Positions 35,512-44,494 of a DNA stretch of 64,000 nucleotides are shown here, in pieces. The notes below the pieces were generated by a model. It had not been told where the DNA came from. It saw nothing but the letters and a program-made list of their open reading frames with translations, and did not search any database. The DNA is taken from contig NZ_RAPY01000007.1 in the NCBI RefSeq assembly GCF_003610355.1, positions 186,001-250,000 on the forward strand. Reading direction: 5' to 3'. The DNA is from Sphingobacterium detergens (GTDB taxonomy: Bacteria > Bacteroidota > Bacteroidia > Sphingobacteriales > Sphingobacteriaceae). The translations under genes were made by a program, and so were the position numbers. Positions within the stretch are counted from its first letter, which is position 1; the number at the start of each line of letters is the position of its first letter.

Positions 35512-36072
35512 ATGTTATTGGAATACATCAAACAACCATGGCCTTGGTATATTTCGGGGCCCTTAATTGCATTAGTCATGTACTTATTGCTAAAACAAGG
35601 AAAAGATTTCGGTATGTCGAATAATCTGCGGACGATGTGTACGGTATTAGGTGCCGGTAAATCATCCTCTTTTTTTCGCTTCGACTGGAAGACGCAATCC
35701 TGGAACCTTCTTGTGGTACTCGGAACCGCCATTGGAGGATTCATTGCCCATTACTTCTTAAGCGACGGCTCTGCTGCGCAAATCAATGCAAAAAGTGTCG
35801 CTGATTTAAAGGAACTAGGCATAATAGATCAACTACAGGGCTATCTTCCCGAATCGATCTTTATTTTTAATGGCTCTTGGTTTCAGTTTTTAATACTGAG
35901 CATTGGCGGACTATTGATCGGTTTCGGGACAAGATATGCCGGAGGCTGCTCGTCCGGACACGCCATCTCAGGACTCAGCAATTTTCAGCTTCCCTCTTTA
36001 ATCGCTGTCATTGGCTTTTTTATAGGTGGCATCATCATGGTTCACTTCTTATTTCCTTTAATCTTCGCATAA
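35512..36072 (+). CDS. YeeE/YedE-family membrane protein (first half)
   Basis: A 186-residue protein with about four or five membrane segments and the signature GTRYAGGCSSGHAISG (about 143-158) with its conserved Cys, which in YeeE/YedE (TsuA) transporters handles thiosulfate or other sulfane sulfur. It covers only half of a full-length YeeE; the other half is encoded directly next to it (stop at 36072, ATG at 36073). First gene of a four-gene sulfur operon. Confidence 0.9.
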   Translation: MLLEYIKQPWPWYISGPLIALVMYLLLKQGKDFGMSNNLRTMCTVLGAGKSSSFFRFDWKTQSWNLLVVLGTAIGGFIAHYFLSDGSAAQINAKSVADLKELGIIDQLQGYLPESIFIFNGSWFQFLILSIGGLLIGFGTRYAGGCSSGHAISGLSNFQLPSLIAVIGFFIGGIIMVHFLFPLIFA

Positions 36073-36486
36073 ATGAAAGCAGTAAAATTTATATTGATCG
36101 GGATCTTATTTGGGATCATTTTATACAAATCAGAAGCCGCTTCATGGTATCGCATTTATGAGATGTTTCAGTTCCGCTCCTTCCACATGTATGGCATGAT
36201 CGGTACGGCGCTCGCAACAGCGATTATCATTGTACAAATTATCAAACGGAAACAGATTAAAGACAGCAATGGCATGCAGATCGCATTTCAGGCGAAAGAC
36301 AAAAGTATCACACGCTATCTCGTCGGTGGTACCATTTTCGGGCTGGGCTGGGCATTATCAGGAGCCTGTCCGGGGCCTATGTTTGCATTGATCGGTTCAG
36401 GCTATTGGACATTGGGCATTGTACTGATCTTCGCTATCCTGGGGACATGGATCTATGGTTTAATTAGACACAAGCTGCCTCATTAA
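36073..36486 (+). CDS. YeeE/YedE-family membrane protein (second half)
   Basis: A 137-residue protein with about four membrane segments and the partner motif GWALSGACPGPMFALIGSG (about 95-113) with the second conserved Cys. Together with the preceding gene it would make a complete two-subunit YeeE-type sulfur channel. The genes abut with no spacer, consistent with coupled translation. Confidence 0.9.
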   Translation: MKAVKFILIGILFGIILYKSEAASWYRIYEMFQFRSFHMYGMIGTALATAIIIVQIIKRKQIKDSNGMQIAFQAKDKSITRYLVGGTIFGLGWALSGACPGPMFALIGSGYWTLGIVLIFAILGTWIYGLIRHKLPH

Positions 36487-36544
36487 GCCGAGAATAGATG
36501 ATCATGAGTCTGTGGGTATAACGATAGCATTTGATTTAACAAAA

Positions 36545-37360
36545 ATGGAACTACTATTTATAATTGGCTTTTTATTGGCGATATTGGTTGGGCTATCAAT
36601 GGGTTTGATGGGGAGTGGCGGCAGTATTTTAACTCTACCGATCTTCGTCTACCTATTTCATATTGAGCCCCAATATGCGCTTGATTATTCCCTGTTTTCC
36701 ATTGGAATACTGGCCATAATCGGCTCAATTAAACCCCTGACCAGAGGCGAAATAGATTTAAAAACCACGGCGTTCTTTTTGGTTCCGTCTTTACTATCGG
36801 TCTACTTGACCAAGCGCCACCTGTTGGCTGCCATACCAACGCAATTTCATCTTGCGGAAATAGCGGTCTCCAGAAATCACGTTATTATGCTGCTGTTTTC
36901 GATTGTCATCCTGATTTCCGCACTGGCAATGATCCGCAGAAGGAAACAGGTCGAAATACCAGCTGTCACGATGCATATTGGTCAAGTCCTCAAAATAATT
37001 ATCGCGGGTCTACTTGTGGGTGTCATGACAGGACTTGTCGGTGCCGGTGGCGGCTTTATTATTGTACCGTCGTTGGTGCTCCTTTTGGGAATTCCATTAA
37101 AACAGGCTATCGCAACATCGCTATTTATCATTGGGTTAAACGCCTCCTTTGGTCTGGTTGCAAACTACCAGCTATTGAACCACATGAATTGGCCGATATT
37201 GCTTACTTTTACGCTAATCACTTTAATAGGCCTTCAGATTGGTTCCAAATGGAAAGACAAATTGGAGGTGGTACGACTACAGGGGATCTTTGGTTATTTC
37301 CTGATCAGTATCGGTATCCTAATTCTTACTTTCGAAATCATTCAATTCGTAAATCACTAA
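36545..37360 (+). CDS. TauE/SafE-family sulfite/organosulfonate exporter
   Basis: The 271-residue protein has about eight membrane helices in two homologous halves, each with the Gly-rich pattern of TauE/SafE permeases (LSMGLMGSGGSILTLP and MTGLVGAGGGFIIVPS). Members export sulfite or sulfur-containing anions. The ATG at 36545 (MELLFIIGF) is preferred over a GTG at 36512. In this operon export of sulfite formed by the downstream persulfide dioxygenase is a natural role (inference). Confidence 0.9.
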   Translation: MELLFIIGFLLAILVGLSMGLMGSGGSILTLPIFVYLFHIEPQYALDYSLFSIGILAIIGSIKPLTRGEIDLKTTAFFLVPSLLSVYLTKRHLLAAIPTQFHLAEIAVSRNHVIMLLFSIVILISALAMIRRRKQVEIPAVTMHIGQVLKIIIAGLLVGVMTGLVGAGGGFIIVPSLVLLLGIPLKQAIATSLFIIGLNASFGLVANYQLLNHMNWPILLTFTLITLIGLQIGSKWKDKLEVVRLQGIFGYFLISIGILILTFEIIQFVNH

Positions 37361-37372
37361 AAATCATATATT

Positions 37373-38770
37373 ATGTTTTTTCAACACATTTTCGAGTCAT
37401 CTTTAGCACATTCAAGTTATTTAATTGGCTGTCAGGCCAAGGGTGTTGCCATGGTAATTGACCCCAAAAGAGATGTCGACACTTATTTAGAGATTGCAGC
37501 AAAAAACAATTTAAAAATTACACATATTGCCGAAACACATATCCATGCTGATTATCTCTCCGGAACATTGGAATTAGCTGAACTAACAGGCGCCCAATGT
37601 TACCTTTCCGACGAAGGAGGCGAGGATTGGCAATATGAGTTTCCCCATATCGGATTAAAAGACGGTGATCAGATCCATCTTGGAAATCTAATTTTCAAGG
37701 TGCTCCATACCCCTGGACATACGCCTGAGAGTCTTAGTTTTGTTTTAATTGATACGCCAGCAACAATGGATCCGGTGATGATATTTACAGGTGATTTTGT
37801 ATTTGTTGGAGATATTGGCCGTCCAGATCTTTTGGAGAATGCCGCTGGCCTCATTGGTACCAAGGAAGTCGGTGCACAGCAGATGTTTAAGTCTTTACAG
37901 CATTTTTTGACCTTACCAGATTATATCCAGGTGTGGCCTGCTCATGGTGCTGGATCAGCATGTGGCAAAGCATTGGGTGCTGTACCTAGTTCAACGGTTG
38001 GTTATGAACGGATACGCAACTGGGCGTTTCAATATCAAAATAATGAAAGTGATTTTGTTGCGGAACTTTTAGAAGGACAGCCTGAGCCGCCGCGCTATTT
38101 TGCCATGATGAAGAAACTCAACAAAATCATGCGTCCGCTACAGACAAGCGTACCTCAGTATCCCAAGCTTTCGATGGAAGAGTTCACCAGACTGTATCAG
38201 TCAGGTACCACGGTCATCGATACTCGACATAAATTTGATTTTGCAAAAGGTTATCTTCCCAACAGCATCAACATACAACATAATCGGACATTCAACACCT
38301 GGGCCGGCTGGATATTGGATTACACAAAACCATTTATTCTTATCATAGATGAAAACGAACAGGACGAAATTGCACGTAAATTAATGCGCATAGGTCTTGA
38401 CAATGTTGTCGGCTATATTACAGTCGAAGCCATTCCACAATTGGGAATTCCTTTGGAACAACAACAGCTTATCGGATTTCAGGAAATGAATGATGTCCTT
38501 GACAATCCCAACGTTCAGATTCTGGATGTCAGGAATACAGCCGAATTTACGGCAGGACATCTACCACATGCCACACATCTCTTTGTTGGAACAATTGAAG
38601 ACAATCTATACAAAATTGATCGCACAAAAGAATTATACCTGCATTGTCAATCTGGAGACCGGGCGACAATTGCAGCTTCGATCTTAGCTAAAAATGGAAT
38701 TAAAGACATTAAAATATATAGTGCGTCCATCAATGACTGGAAAGCAAAAGGTGGTCTATTAGTTAAATAG
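37373..38770 (+). CDS. Persulfide dioxygenase fused to rhodanese domains
   Basis: The 465-residue protein begins with a metallo-beta-lactamase-fold domain (THIHADYLSG at 55-64, TPGHTPESLS, FTGDFVFVGDIGRPDL) of the ETHE1-like persulfide dioxygenase type; the last His of the usual HxHxDH is Tyr61 here. Two rhodanese domains follow: the first (about 265-355) has no active-site Cys (IIDENEQDE instead), the second has Cys425 in LHCQSGDRA. It oxidises glutathione or other persulfides to sulfite and handles sulfane sulfur. Last gene of the sulfur operon. Confidence 0.92.
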   Translation: MFFQHIFESSLAHSSYLIGCQAKGVAMVIDPKRDVDTYLEIAAKNNLKITHIAETHIHADYLSGTLELAELTGAQCYLSDEGGEDWQYEFPHIGLKDGDQIHLGNLIFKVLHTPGHTPESLSFVLIDTPATMDPVMIFTGDFVFVGDIGRPDLLENAAGLIGTKEVGAQQMFKSLQHFLTLPDYIQVWPAHGAGSACGKALGAVPSSTVGYERIRNWAFQYQNNESDFVAELLEGQPEPPRYFAMMKKLNKIMRPLQTSVPQYPKLSMEEFTRLYQSGTTVIDTRHKFDFAKGYLPNSINIQHNRTFNTWAGWILDYTKPFILIIDENEQDEIARKLMRIGLDNVVGYITVEAIPQLGIPLEQQQLIGFQEMNDVLDNPNVQILDVRNTAEFTAGHLPHATHLFVGTIEDNLYKIDRTKELYLHCQSGDRATIAASILAKNGIKDIKIYSASINDWKAKGGLLVK

Positions 38771-38780
38771 CCTGTTAAAT

Positions 38781-38820
38781 AAAATAGCTCCAGAAATAAA
38801 TCCCGGAGCTATTTTATTTT
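38781..38820 (+). terminator. Terminator of the sulfur operon
   Basis: AAAATAGCTCC 38781-38791 pairs with GGAGCTATTTT 38805-38815, followed by T-rich sequence; also usable by the convergent gene ending at 38848. Confidence 0.9.
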
Positions 38821-38847
38821 CACATAATCACAGTCATTCAGCTGCTT

Positions 38848-39705
38848 CTACAAGCTATTCCTGTTAATTCGAAGGAATTCAATAACCTCATCTTTCTTTT
38901 CCTCCATCTTCCCTTTCTTCTCCACGAATTGATGATTATAGATGGTCAGGTATTGATGGTCATCGGTATCCGATTCGTACACTTCTGCCGTTGCAAAAGA
39001 AAAATGCTCTTCTTCATCAGAAAGATGATCGTAGACATAGGCAAAATCATGATTGGCCAATGTGTTCGCCGTAGCGTCTTTGTCTTCAACAAACTTTAAT
39101 CGCCCCGGTAAAATCCGTTTGTTCATCCAGATCTCGTCTTTCTCTGAAAAAGGATAAATGGTAATACCCCGGAAAGCCATAATAATAGGTGTAATCAGAA
39201 TGATTGCCATTTCAATTCCCCATACGGCCCAAAGCATCCCTCCTGACACAGTTGATTTCTTCAAGCTAAATGTACCAACCTCATTTAAGCCCTGTAATGC
39301 CTCCCAGATAAAAGAGGGGTGCATAAAAAATGCTTTAAAGCCTTCCAGGCTAAAAGAAGATTTCACCCAGGTGTCTCCACCCATGGTACCTTCAGCATTA
39401 TACATCAACGAAACAAACAGCGCCCACTGTGCATAAAAACCAACTATAGCAACGATCAGTGTGATGATAATCGCAACACCTTTGTTCCTGAGCTTCCATT
39501 GTTTGAAACAAAAATTAAGCAGATAAAACAGTCCTGCTCCAAATCCAAGTGTGATAAAGACATTGAAATAGACAATCGGAATAAACCACTGTAAGGCGAT
39601 ATAGACAATTGCCAAGATAATTGATCCTACAATACCCAACACAAGCGAGCCGATTAATGCGAAAGCAGGCACCTTCCCCGAAGGCTTATAATACAGATTT
39701 TCCAT
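38848..39705 (-). CDS. Multipass membrane protein of unknown function
   Basis: A 285-residue protein (ATG at 39705, MENLYYKPSG; an upstream ATG at 39765 would add 20 residues) with five or so membrane helices in the first 200 residues (for example LIGSLVLGIVGSIILAIVY, FITLGFGAGLFYLL) and a soluble, acidic C-terminal domain of about 95 residues. I recognise no family motif. It is monocistronic, between two convergent or divergent genes. Confidence 0.68.
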   Translation of the reverse strand: MENLYYKPSGKVPAFALIGSLVLGIVGSIILAIVYIALQWFIPIVYFNVFITLGFGAGLFYLLNFCFKQWKLRNKGVAIIITLIVAIVGFYAQWALFVSLMYNAEGTMGGDTWVKSSFSLEGFKAFFMHPSFIWEALQGLNEVGTFSLKKSTVSGGMLWAVWGIEMAIILITPIIMAFRGITIYPFSEKDEIWMNKRILPGRLKFVEDKDATANTLANHDFAYVYDHLSDEEEHFSFATAEVYESDTDDHQYLTIYNHQFVEKKGKMEEKKDEVIEFLRINRNSL

Positions 39706-39853
39706 AAATTTATTTGTAATATTTGGTAACTCATCAGATAAATTTTCTAACCAAAACCAAGCCAATTATTAATAATCAAATCACTTTTCGTCAAGATTTG
39801 ATGACATTTATCTGGATTGGGCTGATTAATCGGCATTTCTTGAGACAATTTTG

Positions 39854-39861
39854 TAAGTTTG
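39854..39861 (+). promoter_or_regulatory. TAnnTTTG minus-7 element abutting the M1 peptidase start
   Basis: TAAGTTTG ends 4 nt before the ATG at 39866; transcription would begin at or next to the start codon. Confidence 0.5.
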
Positions 39862-39865
39862 GAAC

Positions 39866-41743
39866 ATGAAAATCAAAATATTGTCCTTTCTAGCGCTTAT
39901 ATGTGTCATAAATATTGGAGGACAGGAAGTAAAGGCCCAGAGAAAAGGATTCTGGCAGCAGAAGGTTGACTATACAATGGATGTCAACGTAGATGAAAAA
40001 GCTTATCAATATGATGGAAAAATGGCTTTGAAATATAGCAACAATTCAGGCCAATCCTTAAAAAAAGTCTATTTTCATTTATATTTTAACGCATTCCAAC
40101 CAGGATCAATGATGGATTACCGGTTGAAAAATATCAGTGATCCAGATAAACGGATGGTATCAAATATTGGCACCAAAGAAAAACCAATATTGCAAAGCCG
40201 TATCGAAACGTTACAACCAAACCAGATCGGTTACCAAAAAATAAAAAGCCTCAGCATGAATGGGGCCAATACAAGCTATAAGATTGATGGTACCATACTA
40301 GAGGTCACCCTGCCCACTGCGATCCAGGACGGGGAAACAGCTAATTTTAATATAGAGTGGACCGCACAGGTACCTGAACAGATCCGGAGGTCAGGCCGCA
40401 ATTCGGCAGAAGGCGTGGCGCTTTCTATGGCACAATGGTATCCGAAGATGGCACAGTTTGATGAATTCGGTTGGCATCTCGATGAATATATCGGCCGTGA
40501 GTTTATAGCTCCTTTCGGCAACTTTGACGTCACAATACACCTCAACAAGAATTATGTTGTCGGTGCATCAGGTGTTCTTCAAAATCCAGATGAGGTAAAA
40601 GGCTATCAGGCAAAAGCCAAGGTAAAAGCCAGCAATGGTAAGGCTACATGGCATTACAAAGCCCAAAATATTCACGATTTCGTTTGGGCTGCAGATCCCA
40701 AATTTGTTGTAGACTCTGCAGCTAGCAAAAATGGAATCAAAGTGTATACTGTTTACCTTCCTACTGACAAAGAGGTTATTTCAAATTGGAAGACAGCCTT
40801 GGGTCTATCTACCGAATTTTTTGATTTTTGCAGTGCTAAGTTTGGTACGTACCCATGGCCGACTTACACCATCATCCAAGGCGGTGACGGTGGTATGGAA
40901 TATGGCACAGCAACCTTGATTACTGGAGGCCGTAATCTGAAAAGCCTTGTTGGTGTAATTTTTCACGAGTCTGCTCACTCCTGGTATCAACATTTATTTG
41001 GAATCAATGAAACAGTAGATGAGTGGTTTGATGAAGGATTTACTTCCTACGTGGAAGAATTGGCCATGCAGCATCTCTTCGAAAAACGGGGCGCCATTGC
41101 ATCGAATCCCCTTATCGATGCCTATCGAGCTTATTATAAATTAGCACTTTCAGGCAAGGAAGAGCCGATGAGCCTGCTTGCGGATTATTACAATACGAAT
41201 TATGGGTACAGTAATGAGGCTTACAATAAGGGTGCTGTGCTAGCGGAGCAATTAGGCTATATTATCGGTCAGGAAAATCTAGAGAAAACCTTTTTGAAAT
41301 TCTACGACATCTGGAAATTCAAACATCCGACACCGAATGATTTCAAACGCGTTGCAGAGGATGTATCCGGAATAAACCTGAAGTGGTATTTCAATTTGTT
41401 CATCAATACGACACGCCAAATTGATTATGCAATTGGCAAGGTAACCGATTCAGAAATTCAACTGCTCAATAAATCAAACTTTGCGATGCCACTCGATATA
41501 CTTGTAGAATATCAAGATGGAAGCAAAGAGCTATTTTACATCCCTTTACGTGAAATGCGCGGTGAAAAACCAGAGGAAAATTTTGAAATCTATAAGGGTA
41601 TAAAACGCACGATATTGAAGGATTGGTTCTGGACAAACCCTGAATATAAAATTTCAGTCAATAAGGCTCCAAAAACAATCACAATAGATCCATCGCTTCG
41701 ACTTGCGGATGTAGAATCAGCGAACAATAGCCTCACACGCTAA
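39866..41743 (+). CDS. M1-family metallopeptidase, secreted
   Basis: The 625-residue protein has a signal peptide (cleavage near VKAQ, residue 25), an N-terminal beta-sandwich domain and the gluzincin catalytic domain: the exopeptidase motif GGMEYG, the zinc site HESAH (His367, Glu368, His371) and Glu390 in WFDEGF exactly 18 residues later. It is therefore an active-looking aminopeptidase of the M1 family acting outside the cytoplasm. Monocistronic. Confidence 0.95.
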   Translation: MKIKILSFLALICVINIGGQEVKAQRKGFWQQKVDYTMDVNVDEKAYQYDGKMALKYSNNSGQSLKKVYFHLYFNAFQPGSMMDYRLKNISDPDKRMVSNIGTKEKPILQSRIETLQPNQIGYQKIKSLSMNGANTSYKIDGTILEVTLPTAIQDGETANFNIEWTAQVPEQIRRSGRNSAEGVALSMAQWYPKMAQFDEFGWHLDEYIGREFIAPFGNFDVTIHLNKNYVVGASGVLQNPDEVKGYQAKAKVKASNGKATWHYKAQNIHDFVWAADPKFVVDSAASKNGIKVYTVYLPTDKEVISNWKTALGLSTEFFDFCSAKFGTYPWPTYTIIQGGDGGMEYGTATLITGGRNLKSLVGVIFHESAHSWYQHLFGINETVDEWFDEGFTSYVEELAMQHLFEKRGAIASNPLIDAYRAYYKLALSGKEEPMSLLADYYNTNYGYSNEAYNKGAVLAEQLGYIIGQENLEKTFLKFYDIWKFKHPTPNDFKRVAEDVSGINLKWYFNLFINTTRQIDYAIGKVTDSEIQLLNKSNFAMPLDILVEYQDGSKELFYIPLREMRGEKPEENFEIYKGIKRTILKDWFWTNPEYKISVNKAPKTITIDPSLRLADVESANNSLTR

Positions 41744-41762
41744 TTCAAATGCTGAAAAAATA

Positions 41763-41790
41763 AGCATCTATAAACAGATGCTGTTCCTTT
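41763..41790 (+). terminator. Hairpin after the M1 peptidase gene
   Basis: AGCATCT 41763-41769 pairs with AGATGCT 41776-41782, 6-nt loop, followed by GTTCCTTT; a modest terminator 20 bp after the stop. Confidence 0.6.
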
Positions 41791-41810
41791 GATGAGATCA
41801 TAAAAATCAT

Positions 41811-41850
41811 AAAGAGCTGTATCATACTAAAAATTTGATACAGCTCTTTT
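41811..41850. terminator. Bidirectional terminator between convergent genes
   Basis: AAAGAGCTGTATCA 41811-41824 pairs with TGATACAGCTCTTT 41836-41849, flanked by A-rich and T-rich ends. Confidence 0.9.
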
Positions 41851-41851
41851 A

Positions 41852-42973
41852 TTATACCTCCAACGGAATGACCATATTCCAGGTCCGTTCAAACTGATAA
41901 GATTCAGTCCCATCTCCTGTAGCTGCAAAAAGATGTGTCGGTTTTCCATTTTCAAATAGTAAAAATGGCCGTTCAAAATTGGCTTGATGGCTGACAGTAC
42001 CATCATTCCAACGGATCGTCTTGGAATAAGCTTTGACGGCTTTTGACAGATGCCAATCGATTCCATCTTTCGAATATGCATGGATGCCGCCGCCCTCTTC
42101 CCCACAGATTTTGCCATAGCGGTCTTTCATAATCAATTCAAAATGCTGACCATTATGCCATACGAAAGGATCTTCCACATCATTTTCATGATTTTGATCA
42201 GTATGGAAAGAAAAAATAGGTTTATCAGACAAACGAAGATATGGCCCCAAGAACGAATCAGCTTGCGCCGCACCCAATAGCAAAGGGGGATTGTAATTCA
42301 CAGGTGATGATTTATAGATCAGATACACCTTTCCATCGGGCAAAACAACCGGAGAAGGATTGGATGTTATGGAAGCGTCCCACTCGCCTTGCCTCGGATT
42401 CAAAATGGGCTGATCGACGCGCTTCCAAGGACCTGATATCGACTTTGAATAGGCCATTCCAATACGTTTATGCATCCAGGCCCTCTGTCCCAAACCCGAT
42501 TCCCAAACATTCTCGGAATAACCAGGATTGGGCTCCTCATAATTGTTTCCAAAATAATAAAGTACATAATAGTCACCGTTTTTAACGATCCGGGGATTGT
42601 GGGTTGTACAACCATCAAAATACTTTTTCCCACGGGCAGGCAATACCACCTCAACAAATTCGTAAGGTCCCTCGGGTGTATCAGCAATCGCACGCACGAC
42701 TTCCGAGTTGGTCACCCAATTACCAAAGCCATATTTTTTGCTCCAACGTGATGCAAACATATGATATCTACCATCTTCTCCCTTAATCACTGAAGGATCC
42801 CATATCCAATAATCTGCCATGGCAAATCCACCTCCTTTTGGTGCTGGGAGCAACTTATCGATAAATGCTTCTTCATACCGATTATCCACCGCAAATCCTT
42901 GCTGTGAAAGCAATAGCATACTCGATGCACCAATGACATTTTTCAGAAAGTCACGACGGGAAGATATTTTCAT
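41852..42973 (-). CDS. Tat-exported glycoside-hydrolase-like beta-propeller protein
   Basis: The 373-residue protein (ATG at 42973) begins MKISSRRDFLKNVIGAS, a clear twin-arginine signal, with cleavage near GFA. The mature part reads as a five-bladed beta-propeller of the GH43/GH32/GH117-type clans, with acidic residues in the usual positions (WIWDPSVI, EWDASITSNPSP, ENDVEDPFVWH). It probably hydrolyses an extracellular or periplasmic glycan; family and substrate are uncertain. It shows that this organism uses Tat signals. Confidence 0.78.
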   Translation of the reverse strand: MKISSRRDFLKNVIGASSMLLLSQQGFAVDNRYEEAFIDKLLPAPKGGGFAMADYWIWDPSVIKGEDGRYHMFASRWSKKYGFGNWVTNSEVVRAIADTPEGPYEFVEVVLPARGKKYFDGCTTHNPRIVKNGDYYVLYYFGNNYEEPNPGYSENVWESGLGQRAWMHKRIGMAYSKSISGPWKRVDQPILNPRQGEWDASITSNPSPVVLPDGKVYLIYKSSPVNYNPPLLLGAAQADSFLGPYLRLSDKPIFSFHTDQNHENDVEDPFVWHNGQHFELIMKDRYGKICGEEGGGIHAYSKDGIDWHLSKAVKAYSKTIRWNDGTVSHQANFERPFLLFENGKPTHLFAATGDGTESYQFERTWNMVIPLEV

Positions 42974-43215
42974 AAGATTGGTTTTTTGATTATGTAAAAT
43001 GAATCTGACCATCAAGATAGAAAATAACTCCTTTGTTGTCAAACTCTTTATCTCCTATTTTTAAAAGACTATTTCCAAAAATAACCCCATTCAACATCGA
43101 GATGACATAACACTGGCTGTTGCTCGCCAATAAAAAATATCCAAGAGGATAGGGGAAACGGCTCCCCAAATGGAAGAAAAAATATGAATAAACGCCGAAT
43201 TTACACCAGTCTTGG

Positions 43216-43223
43216 TATATTTG
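43216..43223 (+). promoter_or_regulatory. TAnnTTTG minus-7 element abutting the hemW start
   Basis: TATATTTG ends 5 nt before the ATG at 43229, the start favoured by homology, so the message may be leaderless. Confidence 0.5.
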
Positions 43224-43228
43224 TGCCC

Positions 43229-44356
43229 ATGATTTACATCCATATCCCATTCTGCAAACAGGCTTGCCATTATTGTGATTTCCATTTCAGTACTTCACTG
43301 CAATACAAGACCGAAATGGTTAACGCCCTTTTGCGAGAAATCGAACTTAGGTCTCCCTATTTGGAAGACAGAAAAGTTGAATCCATCTATTTTGGTGGTG
43401 GGACACCCTCCCTGTTGGAGGCGGACGAAATCTCAAGGATCATTGATGCTGTTGCCAAACAATTTGACATAAGTGATCAGGCTGAAATTACGTTGGAAGC
43501 CAATCCAGATGACCTCAATGCCGCAAAAGTGAATGCATTAAGATCAACTCCCGTGAATAGGTTCAGTATAGGGGTACAGTCTTTTTTTGAGGAAGATCTG
43601 AAATGGATGAATCGGGCACATACCAGACAGGAAGCATCCGCAGCAATCATGCGTGTACAGGATGCAGGATTTGAGAATATCACCTGTGATCTTATTTATG
43701 GCTACCCCTTGTTGACCGATGAAAAATGGCGCTACAATATGCAACAACTGATCGATTTTGCGATCCCCCATATTTCTTCCTATTCAATGACTGTGGAAGC
43801 TAAAACAGCACTAGATCATTTCATCAAGAAGGGCATGAGTCCGGCCATTGATTCAGATCAGGCGGCCGATCAGATGAATCTGCTGATCGAAACATTGAAA
43901 GGTGCGGGTTATGAACAATATGAAATTTCCAATTTTGCTAAAAATGGTTTATATGCATGTCATAATACAAACTATTGGAAAGGCAAACATTATCTAGGTA
44001 TCGGCCCTTCAGCCCATTCATTCAATGGTCATTCCAGATCTTGGAATATCGCCAATAATGCCAAGTATATCGGTTCCATACAGACCAACCAGCTTCCCTT
44101 GGAGATCGAGCATCTATCTGTTCGCGATCAGATTAACGAGTTTATTATGACCTCACTGCGCACCATGTGGGGGCTTGATCTGGAGCAGTTAGAAAAGAAT
44201 TTTGATTACTCCGTTAGAAGCAAAATAATGGAAGATGCCGCACCATTTCTCGAGCAGCAACAATTAATTTTAGACGATAATAAATTAAGATTAACAGATT
44301 CTGGCAAACTAATGGCGGACCATATCATGTCCGAATTATTTATTATTGAAAATTAA
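43229..44356 (+). CDS. hemW: Radical SAM heme chaperone HemW (coproporphyrinogen III oxidase-like)
   Basis: A 375-residue radical-SAM protein starting MIYIHIPFCKQACHYCDF, with the Cys-x3-Cys-x2-Cys cluster motif, then YFGGGTPS, IGVQSF and the C-terminal HemN-like domain. The short motif lacks the extra N-terminal Cys of HemN, which points to HemW, a heme-trafficking protein. The frame is open 45 nt further upstream, but the family starts at this Met and the minus-7 element lies between. Confidence 0.92.
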   Translation: MIYIHIPFCKQACHYCDFHFSTSLQYKTEMVNALLREIELRSPYLEDRKVESIYFGGGTPSLLEADEISRIIDAVAKQFDISDQAEITLEANPDDLNAAKVNALRSTPVNRFSIGVQSFFEEDLKWMNRAHTRQEASAAIMRVQDAGFENITCDLIYGYPLLTDEKWRYNMQQLIDFAIPHISSYSMTVEAKTALDHFIKKGMSPAIDSDQAADQMNLLIETLKGAGYEQYEISNFAKNGLYACHNTNYWKGKHYLGIGPSAHSFNGHSRSWNIANNAKYIGSIQTNQLPLEIEHLSVRDQINEFIMTSLRTMWGLDLEQLEKNFDYSVRSKIMEDAAPFLEQQQLILDDNKLRLTDSGKLMADHIMSELFIIEN

Positions 44357-44461
44357 CAACAAAATAGTCTAAAAAATTATCAAAACAGCAATAGTAAGCG
44401 TATTTTTATTTCAATAATTACGAAAATGAAAATCAAATCACTTTTTTAGCGCTGTTTATAC

Positions 44462-44469
44462 TATGTTTG
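44462..44469 (+). promoter_or_regulatory. TAnnTTTG minus-7 element for the GAPDH gene
   Basis: TATGTTTG, 25 bp upstream of the ATG at 44495; no clean minus-33 element seen. Confidence 0.55.
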
Positions 44470-44494
44470 CAACATAATCTATTATAAAAATATT

